Shown here: positions 23,027-36,202 of the stretch, piece by piece
How the letters are laid out: every line of letters begins with the position of its first letter
How positions within the stretch are numbered: the stretch's first letter is position 1
Origin: Neonectria sp. B-13
Lineage: Eukaryota; Ascomycota; Sordariomycetes; Hypocreales; Nectriaceae
Length of the DNA stretch: 64,000 nucleotides
Direction of reading: 5' to 3'
NCBI GenBank assembly: GCA_002682825.1
Contig: NOKP01000002.1
Coordinates: forward strand, 2,573,063 to 2,637,062
Notes under the pieces: generated by a model
Databases searched by the model: none
Seen by the model: only the letters and a program-made list of their open reading frames with translations
Told to the model about the DNA's origin: nothing
Program-made: the position numbers and the translations under genes

Positions 23027-24040
23027 ATGGCTACCGCAGCAGCGAACAAGCCCAAGTGAGTACGGCCTCGACCTGGGGACGCGACCTCCTCTTTGACTGA
23101 CCCCACCATCAAATAGGCACGACTGGGCCGACGACGACGACGGCATCGAGGAGACCACCACCTCCACCGAGCTCCCTCCCCCCCAGACCATCGCCAACAA
23201 GGACGGCACGAAGACCATCATCACATACCGATACAATGATGACGCCCAGAAGGTCAAGACCACCCGCCGCGTCCGATACATCACTCACACCGAGACCGTG
23301 AACCCTCGAGTCGCCGACCGCAAATCGTGGCCCAAGTTCGGCCTGAGCGCCAAGGACCCTCCGGGCCCTGCCCCCGATACCACCTCCGTAGCCGAGAACA
23401 TCATCTTCCGACCCAGCGTCAACTGGCGCAAGGATGCCAAGGACGACGGCGGCGACGCGGCCTCCAAGGCCATGAAGGACAAGTTGAAGGACAAGCAAGT
23501 CAAGTGTCGTATCTGTAACGGAGAGCATTTCACAGCCAGATGTCCCTACAAGGACACTATGGCCCCTGTTGGAGAGCCTGTTGCCGGCGACGTTGCTGCC
23601 GGTATGGGCGACGAGCCCTCCGTTGGTAGTGCCGGAGCTGGCAAGAAGGGCTCGTATGTGCCCCCCGCCATGCGCGGCGGACCCGGAGGAGGAGCCGGCG
23701 AGCGGATGGGATCGAAGTTTGGCGAGCGGGACGACTTCGCCACGCTTCGTGTTACAAACGTGAGTGACATTACCCGGTTGGCACTATGTCGCGCGAAACT
23801 AACTCATGAACCCAGGTCTCCGAGATGGCCGAGGAGGGAGAGCTGCGGGATATGTTCGAGCGCTTCGGTCGTGTTACCAGAGTATTCCTGGCCAAGGACC
23901 GAGAAACTGGCATGGCGAAGGGCTTTGCCTTCATCAGCTTTGCGGATCGTGGCGACGCCGTCAAGGCCGCTGCCAAGATGGATGGATTCGGTTTCAAGCA
24001 TCTCATTCTTCGGGTGGAGTTTGCCAAAAAGGCCGCGTAG
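23027..24040 (+). CDS. TIF35: Translation initiation factor eIF3 subunit G
   Basis: RNA-binding subunit of eIF3, acting in scanning and reinitiation. Three exons, 23027-23055, 23117-23759 and 23816-24040, give about 298 aa. The order matches the family: the N-terminal eIF3g domain begins [12 protein letters not shown] and includes [15 protein letters not shown]; a CCHC-like knuckle follows ([14 protein letters not shown], about residue 130); then the linker YVPPAMRG; and last a C-terminal RRM with RNP2-like LRVTNVSEM and RNP1 KGFAFISF. The second intron falls inside the RRM. The first exon is only 29 nt and encodes the first nine residues. Confidence 0.94.
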
Positions 24041-26698
24041 GCTGTTTCGTTATTGTCACGGGTTATTTAGGGGCACGGTAATGCACTGGTCGAGGATTTG
24101 CACCTCATGATTCAACGACTGTCTGTATATTGTTCCTGTGTTGACGAAATATTGGTGATGTTTTGGCTGCAAAGGTCATCTGGAATATGAAACAAGGGCG
24201 TATACCCGTCTTGATGTATATTTTCCACTTGGAATGGACACGACGCAGCGTCTAGAATCTCCCAAATAGGTGATTCGCAACGTAACGCTGACTCAGAGTT
24301 CTGTGGAAACCAATTTGGTGACCGAGTCATCGCGTGAGAGAAGTAATGGGGAGTGTCTTGTTTTGGAAGGAAGGTTGTGATCTATTGTGGAGTGAGGTTA
24401 ACTCAGCTTGAGAACACCGCCGAGTAAGTAAACTCAGGCCACACGGGGAGTTGCCTCTGTTACATGACAGCGAATATGTCCACGTATATTTTAGGTTAAA
24501 GTGATGTAGGGACAAGACAGTAGACAGTGGTTACTTGTTCGACTTGCTGGTAGGTGTGTTCTGTGAAGAGGATCGCCCCTTGTCCCTAGACCTGGATCGC
24601 TCTGTGGGACGATCCTTCAGCCTTTTGACCAGGAAGCAACTCTTGAGATGTCGACTCGACAAAGCTCAACAAAAGATAAGGACCAGGTTGGACAGTTCCA
24701 GACCAGATCCATGCAGCTCTGGCCAAAAGGGAGAGCATCAAACCAGACCCCACCAGGAGGAGCGGAAGTTCTTGCTGAAAGCATGAGGACACAAAGCGGG
24801 ACGACTTACTTACCTCGTTCGGGGATAGCTGTCCACCGCCCACTCGGCGTTAATGGCGACAGCTCTCTCATTGTTGGTGCGGGAGATTATTTGCAGCATG
24901 TCCTAGACGAATGAGGCCTCTCTGCCGTAGAAATCTGGACCAATCCCAACAAAGCGAGTCGAGGGCAATTACTGGAATATTCCGCGAGGAATTAATCACT
25001 CGTTCCAGACAAGGGCCTCCCTAACAAGTGGCTAAGTGCCCAAGTGTCATAAGTGACACCCCTAGTGGCAGCCAGAACCAGGGTCGAACAGCAGGAAGAG
25101 AGCGAGCAGAAGACGGCGAGTTCTGGCCGTCAAGAGGACGTTATGTGAAGCTATTCTTGCTCTCAGCAGCCTATGGCTCATCTAGACGATGAATGGCGTG
25201 TTCAACTCGTCTGACGCCCTGATTGGGGAGCATTCAGCCACACCGACGGGAGGAAACTTTTATCACTCGAACTCTCCGTCAGTTGCTTTGGGGGGGAAGT
25301 GAGAAGCATGTGAATGTGTCCACCCTGCACCCCACGCGCGAGGTCCTGAGGGCTGTGGAAGTTAGTGGAATGAATCCAGCCACACGAGAGGCTCCCTGAC
25401 GACGGGCCCCCACTAGGCTCCGAGTGTGGAGTAGCTCTCGGGGTACCTATCGGAAGACGGCCCTGAGGCGATGGCACCGTGACCGGGTGCAGACCCGTTC
25501 TGTGAGACTGCAACTCAGTGAAGTAGCGGGTAGAGTCGGCGATATTCCCTTGCAGCCGTGGCGGGACATGCTTGAGGCCACGAGAGGTGCGGGAGTGGAG
25601 GACTATTCCTGCGACTCTTTGCGGAGACAATTGGTGAGGGTGCCGAGGACCACGAAGTATTGGGGCACACGACCAGCGGAGAGGCCGGTGGAATGCGAGT
25701 AAGTTGAGGCTGTTTGCCCGACTCGTTTCGGGGCATCACTGTAACGCTGTCGTGTAATTAGTGGACGTTGTTAGTGGGCTCGGCGGCCGGCTACCGCAGT
25801 GCTGCCCCACGGTTTTGGGTAAGGCTGGGGGCGCCCCCCGTGGTACGGTGGCTTCAGCGGGATTCCAGCCTGTGGGCTCTACGAATAGACGAATAGTGAC
25901 CCGGGCTTCAGTGGATGGGTCGGGTGAGGGGCGTGCCTGAGGTCTGAGGGGAGGTGTGACCTTCCTTCTGCGACGGGAGTTTGCTGCAGGCACATGCATC
26001 TCCCCGCTCCTCGTGGACACTGCCTCTGACAGACTCAGACAGGCTCAGACAGACTCGGACAGGCTCAGACAGACTCGGACTGAGACACAACGAACGGACA
26101 CTGCATTGGCTTTCACTTCCTCTCATCCTTTTGTGCCACCATTCACATCACACCAATCTTATTCATCGCTGCATACGGGTCGGTAAAAGCCCGCTGTAGA
26201 CAAAGAGCACCAGCGGCTGTGAGCACCGAATCTGGCGTCATTGGGGGGCTTATTGCGGTACGAACAACAGCCGAACCATCAAGACCGGGCCAATTAATTC
26301 GAGGCCCAGCGCGGCTCCCTGGTTAAATCGCCCACCCGGGATCAATCCCTGGCACCTGGCACCTGGCAACTGGCAACTGGCTCCTCGCTCCTAAACGCTG
26401 GCTCGCATCTGCGCTCTCTCGTTGTCCAACTGACTCTGCAGGCCTGCGGAGCCCTGACGTCGATTGAGGAGCGCACAAAGCGTCCCCAACAATTGCCAGT
26501 TGCCCGTGACTTCCGTCGAGCTCTTCCGTCTTCTCTCGTACCTCGTACCTCGTACTACTTGACCTTACTTAAACATCGAGCACCTGGATGCCCTCATCTG
26601 AGACTCTCGATTCGTCACCCCCCTTCCCACCACTCTTTTCCCCTCTCATTGCCTTTCAGTATCCTTTTGTCTGCTGAGCATTGCCAGCGCCCTCCATC
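24041..26698. other. 2.66-kb non-coding stretch before CHO2
   Basis: No frame here shows coding character. The 3' half holds short tandem repeats: five near-identical 10-mers (26031-26080) and CTGGCAACTGG-type repeats (about 26348-26385). The last few hundred bases are CT-rich and are probably the CHO2 promoter and leader. Confidence 0.55.
26031..26080. repeat. Five-unit 10-bp tandem repeat
   Basis: Five contiguous decamers alternate AGACTCAGAC/AGACTCGGAC with AGGCTCAGAC. The alternation suggests a 20-bp higher-order unit. It lies in non-coding DNA about 620 bp upstream of CHO2. Confidence 0.8.
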
Positions 26699-29600
26699 AT
26701 GAGCACCTCCGCCGATCTGCCTTCTGGTGGCCCTGGCGTTCGGCTTCGGCAGCCTGGGGTCGACTCCAACGACAAAGACGACTCTGGTTCAGGACATGTC
26801 GTCCCCAATCAAGAGTCGCCCGACGCTGGCGTCCCGAAGGAGAAAGTCCAAAAGACGTACGGACGCACCCCAGACGGCACAGGTTAGTTTATCCCAGCGA
26901 TGGTGCTACCCCAGAGGTCTCTTTGGCTGACTTTCACATGTCAAATCAGTCTTCATTGTACCCACCACGCATGACATGGTCTCTCAGCTTCTCGACCCTC
27001 GACAACCAAAGAATCTCTCAGACGCGTTGGTCCTCGCAATTCTGGCGCTGCACATCTTGGCTGCGATTCTGCTTCCTGCTGCCTGGAAACGTCCTGCGTT
27101 TGCCCTCATCTTCCTGTTTTGGCGCGCTTCCTACAACATTGGCATTGGCGTGCTTCTCCATATCCAGTCCCGGCATCATCGCCTCATCACCTGGGCGCAG
27201 CGCTGGAAGCTCTTTGAGAACCCGTCGACTGGAAAGAACCCGCGACCATGGCTGTACAGCTTCCTCAAGGGGGAGCTCGAGGCCAAGATCACCGAGGACT
27301 ACGAGTTCGAAAAGGCCCCCATTGAGTACAACACGTGGTTGGTCTTCCGAAGGGTTGTTGACTTGATCTTGATGTGTGATTTCGTGTCCTATTGCCTCTT
27401 TGCGATTGTATGTGGTCACACTCCCGAGGGAGAGAACCCCCTGCTTGGCATCGCCCGCTGGGCTATCGGCATTGCTCTGATCGGCTTCAACCTCTGGGTT
27501 AAGCTTGATGCCCACCGAGTCGTCAAGGACTTCGCCTGGTACTGGGGAGATTTTTTCTACCTCATCGACCAAGACTTGACCTTTGACGGTGTCTTCGAGA
27601 TGGCTCCCCATCCGATGTATTCCATTGGCTATGCGGGCTATTACGGTATCTCCATGATGGCCGCCAGCTATGAGGTACTCTTCATCTCGGTCATCGCTCA
27701 CCTGGCCCAGTTCGCTTTCCTTGTGATTGTCGAGAATCCTCACATTGAGAAGATCTACAACCCTCCCTCGCCCCGAAAGAGGACCGACAGCCAAAGTGAC
27801 CGTGCTGTGCTTGCCGAAGGATCATTCGACCAACAGACCCTCACTCCGTCCCTCAAGGACTCTCCGGCTCCGGTCCATAACCTCGTCGGAATAAGCAACA
27901 TCGACTTATTCCGCGTTCCGGACTTTACCGTTATTGCATTGCCCCTGTACGTAGCCGCCCTCACGTTCGTGGCCCCCTCGACTCCTCTATGGCAAGCCAT
28001 CTTCGTGATCCATGCCTTGCTTTGGCGTACCTGGTATCAACTGGGTCTCGGCTATATTCTTGACCAGCAGTCGAAAAACAAAATGTGGACCCGTCACTTC
28101 CTCAAGTATGGTGAGAGTGCAGGTGAAGCCTGGCGTCAGTGGAAGGGACTGTATCACATCACCGTGGTCATGACCAACACTTCATTGATTGCTGCGTGCT
28201 GGAAAATGTATTCCCCTCCGGAAGACTGGGCTTATGGACTGGTCCTCCTCAAGCACGTCCTCGGTGCTGGCTTGGTGGCTCTGCAGCTGTGGACCGCGGT
28301 CAGCATCTACGATTCCCTTGGCGAATTCGGCTGGTTCTGTGGTGACTTCTTCTTCGACCATCAAGCCAAGCTGACGTACAAGTCCATCTATCGATTTCTC
28401 AACAACCCCGAGAGAGTGTTCGGCACTGCGGGCGTGTGGGGCGCGGCGCTTATCACTTGGAGCCGGTCCATCTTTTTGATGGCCCTCGTGACACAGATCT
28501 TCACTGTCGGTTTCATTTCCTACGTTGAGCGGCCACACATGCAAAAGATCTATGGCAGAGGCCTTCGTGGTGAGGCTGGTCTCACCAAGTTCATCAAGCG
28601 CTCGCTGCCTCCCCCCGTCAAGGTCTGGCAAGAAAGCATGGACAAGGTCCTGGATGAAACCTCTCACTTCGTTGAAGATTTCCTTGAAATGGCTCGGCCC
28701 AAGTTTGCTACTGGCGTGAAGACAATTGTCCGCGACACTTCGGCACTGTTCAACGTGGCTCCCGCGCGACTCACTATCACCAGAATTGCCCCCGATTTGG
28801 AAGGACGTGATCCGAAGCAGTACTCCCTGACTGTCCAGGGTAAGCCATCGATGTATTCGTCCGAAGATGAGAGGGCCACTGGAAAGGAGAGTTTCACTGG
28901 CAGGTTCCCCAAGCCTGTCAAGACCATGACGTTCGAGTACGGTGCACCTCTTAGGGTCAAGTGGAGGGCCCCGGCCAACCATAGCAAGAAGGACTGGATC
29001 GGTTTGTACATGGTCACGGACAATCGCTCTCGGGAGTCAACAGAAGTTCCTTCGCTTGGACGTTGGTCACCAACAAACCCTGGGCTGTACGACGCGTTGA
29101 CGGCTGATACAAGTATCTCCGTCCAGGAGCATCCTGTTCCCGAATCCGAATCATCTGGAGTGGATCTAGTTGAAGGTGAGGTTCTCTTTGAGGGAGATAA
29201 GCTTTGGTGGACTCAAGGCATGTTCGAATTCCGATACCACCACGACGGGAACCATTCTGCCATGACGATTTCGGAACCCTTTGCGATCCAGATTGGAAAG
29301 TTTGACGAAGGAGACGTGGATGTTGATGCGAAGGGCTTGTATGAACAGGCCGTTGAAGCTGCTCTTCTTCCTATTGTTCAAAATTGTCTCGATCGCGACC
29401 CCGATATTGCGCCCAACAAGGCAGACGAACCTTTTGGTGGTCATGTTGAGCGTCACAGTAAGTACGCCAAGAGAATTGTCTACGCTATCCGAGAAATGTT
29501 TGGTATCGAATTCGCGCCGCCTGTTGTGGCAGCAGATGGCAACGTGAGGAAGCTGGCTTGGCGAATCTGCAACGCAAAGGAGGTTTTGGTAAGTGACTAG

Positions 29601-29717
29601 CTCTTAACCCCTTGTCTCCATACTAACTGGTCTCCTATTTAGGCTCCTTACAGTATGTCCAGATCAAGAGGAACCACTACACCGGCGCTTCAGGACTTCC
29701 CTACCGAGAAGGTATAA
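26699..29717 (+). CDS. CHO2: Phosphatidylethanolamine N-methyltransferase (Cho2)
   Basis: Catalyses the first SAM-dependent methylation of phosphatidylethanolamine on the way to phosphatidylcholine, in the ER membrane. Three exons, 26699-26882, 26950-29588 and 29643-29717, give about 965 aa, normal for fungal Cho2. Exon 1 encodes a polar leader. The body starts [16 protein letters not shown] and has two tandem PEMT-type membrane domains. The first has [18 protein letters not shown] followed by the SAM-binding-like [12 protein letters not shown] and ends ENPHIEKIY. The second has [20 protein letters not shown] and ends [10 protein letters not shown]. The C-terminal third (about residue 600 on) is the soluble Cho2 extension. 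The final exon gives [15 protein letters not shown]...; this short end is the least certain part, since another acceptor (CAG at 29651-29653) opens a different frame. Confidence 0.93.
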
Positions 29718-31224
29718 CCTCTTCACACCAAGTCGATTTCAGATTTGGGGAAGGCCTTTGAGTTGGATTGCATTGTAGCAAGTGTAGTGAACATTTGCGT
29801 GGAAGATTATTGCCACTACGGGTTTCGATTGCCACGACCCTTAGCTGGCGGTCTCCAGCCCATGTTAAAAAGCGTTGATACCCAAGAAACGGGGATGGGG
29901 AGAGGTTATCCAGGCCTCTGGGGTTTTAATAAGCATAGCGGGTTGCCTGGGGACCTCAGTTGTGGTTCTAGACAGGATCGGGATTGCTCTTCGATTCGTT
30001 GTCCAGCTCCGAAATGTTGGATCTCTTGGCCAAATCAAGTGCTCTGAAGGACAAATAAAACAGTTGCATCAAGCAAATTGCATCAACAAAAGTCATCATT
30101 TTCGAGTATTCTGTGTATGATCCCTCTCAAATGACCTATCCATGCGATACCTTGTAATGGGAGGCATCTTTAATACCAAGAAGCTTCCAAGAGCCAGAAT
30201 CCGGGATTGGAGTCGGTTCCTGGGTTATGCATGAAGGTTTTTAGTGGACTAAGAACTCACTATGGGAAGCAAAATCAGCTATGCCTCAGGATCGTGGTCA
30301 CCGAACTCCAACGTGAGTATGGACAATGAACCAATAGCAGCGCCACTTACTGATCTCGACGTTGTTGCGCGACTTGGAGGCAATTTGAAAGTCCTCAACG
30401 TGTACTGGGTGGTACTCTAGTCCACCACGTGGGTCCTGAGCCTAGCAAGTGGACTACGAAAATAACTATCACTCTGCTATTGGGATAGGAGCCTGAGACG
30501 GAAGGATTCGGCCCTCGTCCGCCCGTCGTGTATCGTGTATCGGCTATCCGTCGGCGATCCCGTTGTTCTCCAGTTGAAGAATTGCGTGGGGCAGCAGCAT
30601 CAACAGCAGCAGCAGGGATCAAACTGCCATGGCGTCCCCATCTGCTACAGAAGATCTGTTCCCATAGGGCTGCATGGCGAGTAAGCAGCCCCGTGAAGCC
30701 CCGTGCAGTCCTGTAATTAGTGCGACCCGAGCGTCCCTCCCACTGTTTCATCCCTGCTGGTGCTGATGGCGGTCCACCGAGCTGAAGCATGGTACACAAC
30801 TTCTCCATGACCTGAAAACCAGAGCCTGTCCCAGCATCTGGTTGAGACAAGGTTTCTTCTGGTTCTTCTTCATTTGCTTCCTGTCGTTGAATTTCCGTCC
30901 CATCCCTTGTTTCATTTTTCTTTCGCGTTTACGCTCCTTGATCCTACCACCGCCCGCTGTCGGCTCCGTCCTGCGCTCCACTTTCTCCGCATTCTTCGTC
31001 TTTTTACGGATATTACCTTTCGGTTCCTCGATATCATCCCGCCCGGTTAAATCGCCTTTGTTTCGTCGCCCGTTGAGTTTGCGGGGCCGCCTGTTTCGCT
31101 TGCCTATTCGGGCAATGTCACTGTAGTCTAGCTTCCGACACTTCCATTTGGAGGTCATCGTCTTACTACCAGTACACCGCAGTGCCAACGACAACCACGC
31201 GGCACGTTTCGCCGAGTCGACAAG
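29718..31224. other. 1.5-kb intergenic region
   Basis: Holds the CHO2 3' UTR and the lactonase-fold gene promoter. A CCACGTGG palindrome lies near 30422. About 30850-31130 is pyrimidine-rich, resembling a leader sequence. Long minus-strand frames here and into the next gene are shadows. Confidence 0.5.
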
Positions 31225-32717
31225 ATGGGATCTCTTCCTCGTCCGGCCGTTGCACCCAGCTCGCCCTATAGGCACAACGCCTCCAGGGCCCTCATTCCCG
31301 TGCTGCTCCTGTCTCTTCCGATTCTCGCCCTTCTCTTCCACTGCGCCTACCATAACTACGAGTATGGCCACTCTGCCGACCACTTCCACGGCCTGGAGCC
31401 TGCAGTGCCCTCCAATTCTATCGATAGCCTCGCATCGCACACCTACCTCTATGTTGCCTCGTACGGCGGGTCCGTCACGACGCTGAAGCTCACGCGTGGG
31501 GGGAATGCCGCTGCACCGTCCTTTGGCCTGGGGCCGGTTGCCTCCACGGAAGGCTGTGCGGGAAGCCCTTCATGGCTCACGCTCGACACCGCCAATTCTG
31601 TTTTGTATTGTACCGATGAGGGCTTGGCAACCGGCAGTGAGGGATCACTGTCGTCGTTCAGCATCATTGAGGATGGGAGTCTGGTCCGGCTCGCCAAGCT
31701 GCGGACTGTCTTTGGACCCGTAAGTGCTGCCGTGTACGGCAAACACGGGAACGGACTTGCAGTCGCTCATTAGTATGTTTGGCACCTCCTGATACGTCCC
31801 CAGAGACCTCATTGAGGCTCCAGTATGCGCTATACTAACGCACCTTCTTTCAGCGGCGGCTCAGCTTTCTCCACTTGGGACGTCGAGGACCCGTCCACCA
31901 TCACAGCGGTCCAAACTCGGCTCTTCAAGATGGCCCAGCCAGGACCCAAACCGTCTCGTCAAGAGGCGCCGCATCCCCACGCTGCCGTTGTGGACCCCAC
32001 CGGCCAATTCATTCTCGTGCCCGACCTGGGTGCCGACCTTGTCCGCATTTACGCCGTCCGCGACGGTGATCTGCGCCTTACGGAGCGGGAGCCACTCTTC
32101 GTAGCTCCTGGCAGTGGGCCCAGGCATTTGGCTTTCGCCGACAGGGGCGACAAGACTTTTATGTACCTGGTGACGGAGCTTGGTAACACCGTCGTCGGGT
32201 ACGAGGTGACCTACGATGCCGAGTCCATCGCCTTTGACGAGGTCTGGACCAGTGGTATACATGGAAAGGGGAAGGATGTGCCGGCAGGTAGCGCGGCGTC
32301 CGAGATCCTCGTCTCTGTAAGGACCACTTATTCCCGTTCAACTAGTGAGGAAGAGATCACTAACACGGATACCAGCCCGACTCAAACTTCCTTATTCTCT
32401 CATCGCGCAACGAGAGCACCCTTAAGCCACCCAACTTTGACCCCGGCAACATCATCGACATCCCCTCTGACCCACTCATCAACTTTGCTATCGACCCTAA
32501 AACGGGCCATCTCGACCTGCTCCAAGAAGTGCCGTGCGGCGGACGAGGACCGCGCCAGTTCTCCATGAACAAAGCCGGCACGCTGATTGCTGTGGCACTT
32601 CAGGACGATGGCAGGGTGGTGGTCATGGAGAGGGAGGTTGAGACTGGCGAGTTACGAGGTTTGGTGGCGTACGCTGATATTGAAGGGGAGGTCACGGCTG
32701 TGGTTTTCAATGAATAG
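31225..32717 (+). CDS. Membrane-anchored 6-phosphogluconolactonase-like beta-propeller protein
   Basis: Three exons, 31225-31772, 31854-32316 and 32376-32717, give about 450 aa. From about residue 70 on it follows the lactonase (seven-bladed propeller, Pgl/carboxy-cis,cis-muconate cyclase) pattern: YLYVASYGG at the start of blade 1, PSWLTLDTANSVLYCTDE, HYGGSAFSTW, EAPHPHAAVVDPTGQFILVPDLG, GPRHLAFA and, near the C-terminus, GGRGPRQFSMNKAGTLIAVALQ. Residues 23-42 form a hydrophobic segment (LIPVLLLSLPILALLFHCAY) preceded by basic residues and followed by a spacer, which would make a type II membrane anchor with the propeller in the lumen or outside the cell. Many fungal homologues have a secretion signal or none. 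The substrate is unknown; muconate cyclase activity cannot be assumed. Confidence 0.82.
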
Positions 32718-35700
32718 ATGTCCTGTTTTGGAAGGCAATATAAAAATATAAAAATAGATATGATAGATATGATAGATATTATGGACGAGCCTCATGCGCT
32801 GACTGATTCTTAACCAAATGCTGGCTAGCTGAGGTCCAGGAAGAGCCTATAATCGACCGTTCCCCTTTTTCCCGTCCTGACCAACACCCAGACGCAGAAA
32901 ATCAAACCGGCTATAGCATGTTCCGACGAAGAACAAACATCCGGATAAATTAATCTAGAGGCAATAAAGCCCATGCATCCAGCTGCATGAGATGAGCCGA
33001 GTCTGGTCTATCCGCTGTTCGGGCCCGGGGCACGGGATCTTGGGTCCAACAGGGGGTGGGAGGTTTCTTTCGATGCAGGGGAAAGGTTGTCCTCTGCAGT
33101 ATTGAACCTGCAGCGCAAGAGGTAACATATATTTATCAGGATATAGGCAGAATATCGGTTCCGGATGCCTTAATGAAGGCGTGATGTGCTCGTGGCATAT
33201 TGGGATTGTCAACTTTAACTCCTAGTTGGCAGTAGGAGGATGGGAGTCTTACAAATTGCACATTTCTAGGACCGGGTGAATCCAATATTGTGATTTGATT
33301 TGATTTAATAATAAAAATACGACATTCTTGCTAGAGAGGATAGATAGGTGGTGGTCACAACAGACATTCGTTGGAGGCTGACGTTATCAAGTCACATAGC
33401 CCCCGATGAACCATCCATCAGCCCGCAAGAGACACACATGGAGATCGGTCCGATCAATACTTGGTATCACATTGCTCACTGGATGCTTCGTCGCGTTAAT
33501 AGCCCACGTCATGGCATCCGTTTCAAACCTTTTCAAATCCTCCACGGCGGCCGCAGATTACCGCAGCGGTCCGGTTGCGTCGGTACCAGGCTTGCCAGGC
33601 TTGCAGGGACGGTGTGGCACACCCATGGTTCCCCGCAGCTCGGCAAGCCTTTCTCACTGGACAGTAGGCAAAGTCTGGAGCAAGGCCAGCAGATTGGCTG
33701 TGCGCCAGAGGGTGGATTGGAAGAGACCTGCCACGCTCCCGGCGCGCTGCTCTCCTATTCGGGCCGTTGACATGCTACTTCTGCGGTGGCTGGCACGCAC
33801 GAGGTACAGTCTGCTGAGGTCTGGATACGCAGTGCTTGTGTGTGAGAGCGGTACCCGGAAGCTTCCCGGAAGCTGGGGAGACGGGTGATGGATGCAAGCT
33901 GAACCCAGTGGAACACCTGTCATGTAGTTCATGTTCGACGCTCAGAGAAGCGCGACTTGTAAACGGCGCTGATGATCCTCGCTGGAAGCACGTCTTCGGA
34001 AGGCAAGGGTGAGCTAAAATCACAAGGCACCAGCACTGTCATATTGGCAGCGGGGATGAAGGGCCCCATGACGAGAGAAGCGCCGGGGCTTGGGTTGGCT
34101 CCGCACTGTTGGCCACCGATCCATCATCCGCATGTGGTACCTGGTTTAAAGGGAAAGAGGCTGCTTTAAGACTTGGCGGCCATGTGCCAGGGAGGTCTCG
34201 TGAAAGAGAAAGAAAGAAATCAAAAGATAGAGCAGGCGAGAAGCTTACAACGGGCGTAAAGTGGCATGTGGTGGGTGGGTTGGAGCTATGTTAGAGCGAA
34301 TGCGGTGACAGTGAGCTTTTACAGGTACTCACTCTAGTCTACTGGCCACATGTACAAGCCCAGGTTGGAGGGCTTTACCGGTAGAATTTGACAAGAGAAG
34401 CGGGTTTTACGAAGACGAAAAAGGCATTATTTGCTTCCAAACAAGACATAGTTAAACTGTGACTGACCCTGGACGCCACTATCTACATATTCAACATGGC
34501 AGTGTTATATTATTGTAGCAGTCGGGCTGCAAATGTTGCACACTGGGTTGACAGTTGACTGGCGGGGCTCTTGCGGCTAATAAGGTTAAGCCTGGGGAAG
34601 CAATTTAGTGTCTAGCGGGTAAATCCAGAAGAGTGGAGGCCTGGAGGGCGAAATGCGCTTGGAAATATACAGTGCAAATATGCCGAGAGCCCACAGTACG
34701 ACTCAGACGTTCCTCTCGGGTTCGTTCCACAGCGAAACAGAGCAGTCCTCTGGGCTCCGGATTTACATAATAGCGACCTTCCTTGTCAACGACCGACTCT
34801 TCAATCCACAAGGGCACGATGCCAAATCCAACAACAGAATAGCCCTAACGGGGGCAATGATGAGCCTCGTTCGAAGATCGGACGGAGAGACCATCCTCCA
34901 CAAATGAAGTCCCAAGGCTGGTGAGGGGTCGGCCAATCCATGCGCTGGGTCACCCTCCGTTGCAGACTCGCGGGCTTCTTCGTCTTCCCTGGCTTCGGCC
35001 GAGTGTCTTGGTGGGAAACTAGTGCACCGGTGCTCCGAACAGTCGACACAGTACCTGGGACTGCTCCGGCGATGGATTGCCAGACTGTGGGAAGAGAAGG
35101 GAGTTCCCGTTCCCTGCGAAGCATCCATCTTGCGCTACCTCTAGGCCGGCAGGCTGGCAGTGGCTTCCGGGGAGACCTCAAAACCCCAGCATTTCTCCAC
35201 GATAGCTGGCGCGCGCTATATGGAGTACGGAGTACGAAGTACTTCGTACACGAGGCTGCGATCTCCTCTCACCACCCCCTTCCAAGGGGACACACTCGCC
35301 GGGACTCGGGGCCGTGTTGGACGGCTCTGTCTCGTCTGTGGCGGCTCGACGACACCACCTCCAGACAAGATGAGCCGGCCCTCGGTTGTCATGCCATGGC
35401 TCCATGTCTCCATGTCTCTCCATGTCTCCTCCCTCCACGCTCTTGGGTCTGGGGCTTGGCACCTACTGCTCGTCTAATCGGGGTGCATCACAGCTAGGTC
35501 CAATCCGGATGCCCCGTCGCTGACTCTGGTAGGCCAACCGCCGGCCCAATTCTCCAGAAGTTCCCAGCATGCCGTTCGAGGCAAGGCTCAAGCTCATCCA
35601 TGATCCATCCGTCTTTCGGTCTCCACCTCCCGCGTCCACCGCTGGGCCAAGCCCAGGGTCTGGGGTTCCGACAAGTCGACTTTCCCTCCTCGCCCAGTGA

Positions 35701-36202
35701 AGCAGTCGGGTGTGCCAGTGAGCCCTCTATGCCAGGCGCCCTCCAGACCCTTGTCCCTGCTGCTCCCCCATACATAACCATAACTCCTCCATTCTGCCCG
35801 CGAGAGGGGGACCCTTTCCCCAACTTCTGATCTGTGGTGACGAACCGTTGAAGTGAACCATTTTCCTGCGAAATCCAGACCTGTCTTGCTAGTCTGCCCT
35901 TCCTCTCTCATCGGTCAAGACAGCCCAGTCGCCCACCATCGTCACTCCCGATTCGCATTACCCGCCCGTCAGATTCAAGTCCACGCTCTGATTCCCGTCG
36001 CCCCAAGCTTCTTCCCCGCTGCCTCGTGCCCGACATGTCGCCACGCTGACAATTCTTTATTTGGAATTGTACACTCGCCCGCCTCCTGCTTCCTAGTGAA
36101 GCCATCCACTCCTCTCCTCTCCAACCTGAACCATTGCTCTGTCTGCCCGGGCAGACGGCGATTTATCTCTTGCAGAGTGAGCCCCGGCCACAACCTCACG
36201 CC
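32718..36202. other. 3.5-kb intergenic region
   Basis: No supported gene. 32740-32785 is a run of ATAGATATGATAGATA-like repeats after the lactonase stop. 35218-35252 has nested GTAC repeats (GGAGTACGAAGTACTTCGTAC). 35500-36200 is CT-rich and open in several frames, probably a long promoter and leader for the Zn2Cys6 factor. Confidence 0.55.

Noticed and set aside
27018..28982. Long minus-strand frames (258 and 266 aa)
   Set aside because: Complementary-strand shadows of the CHO2 coding exon.
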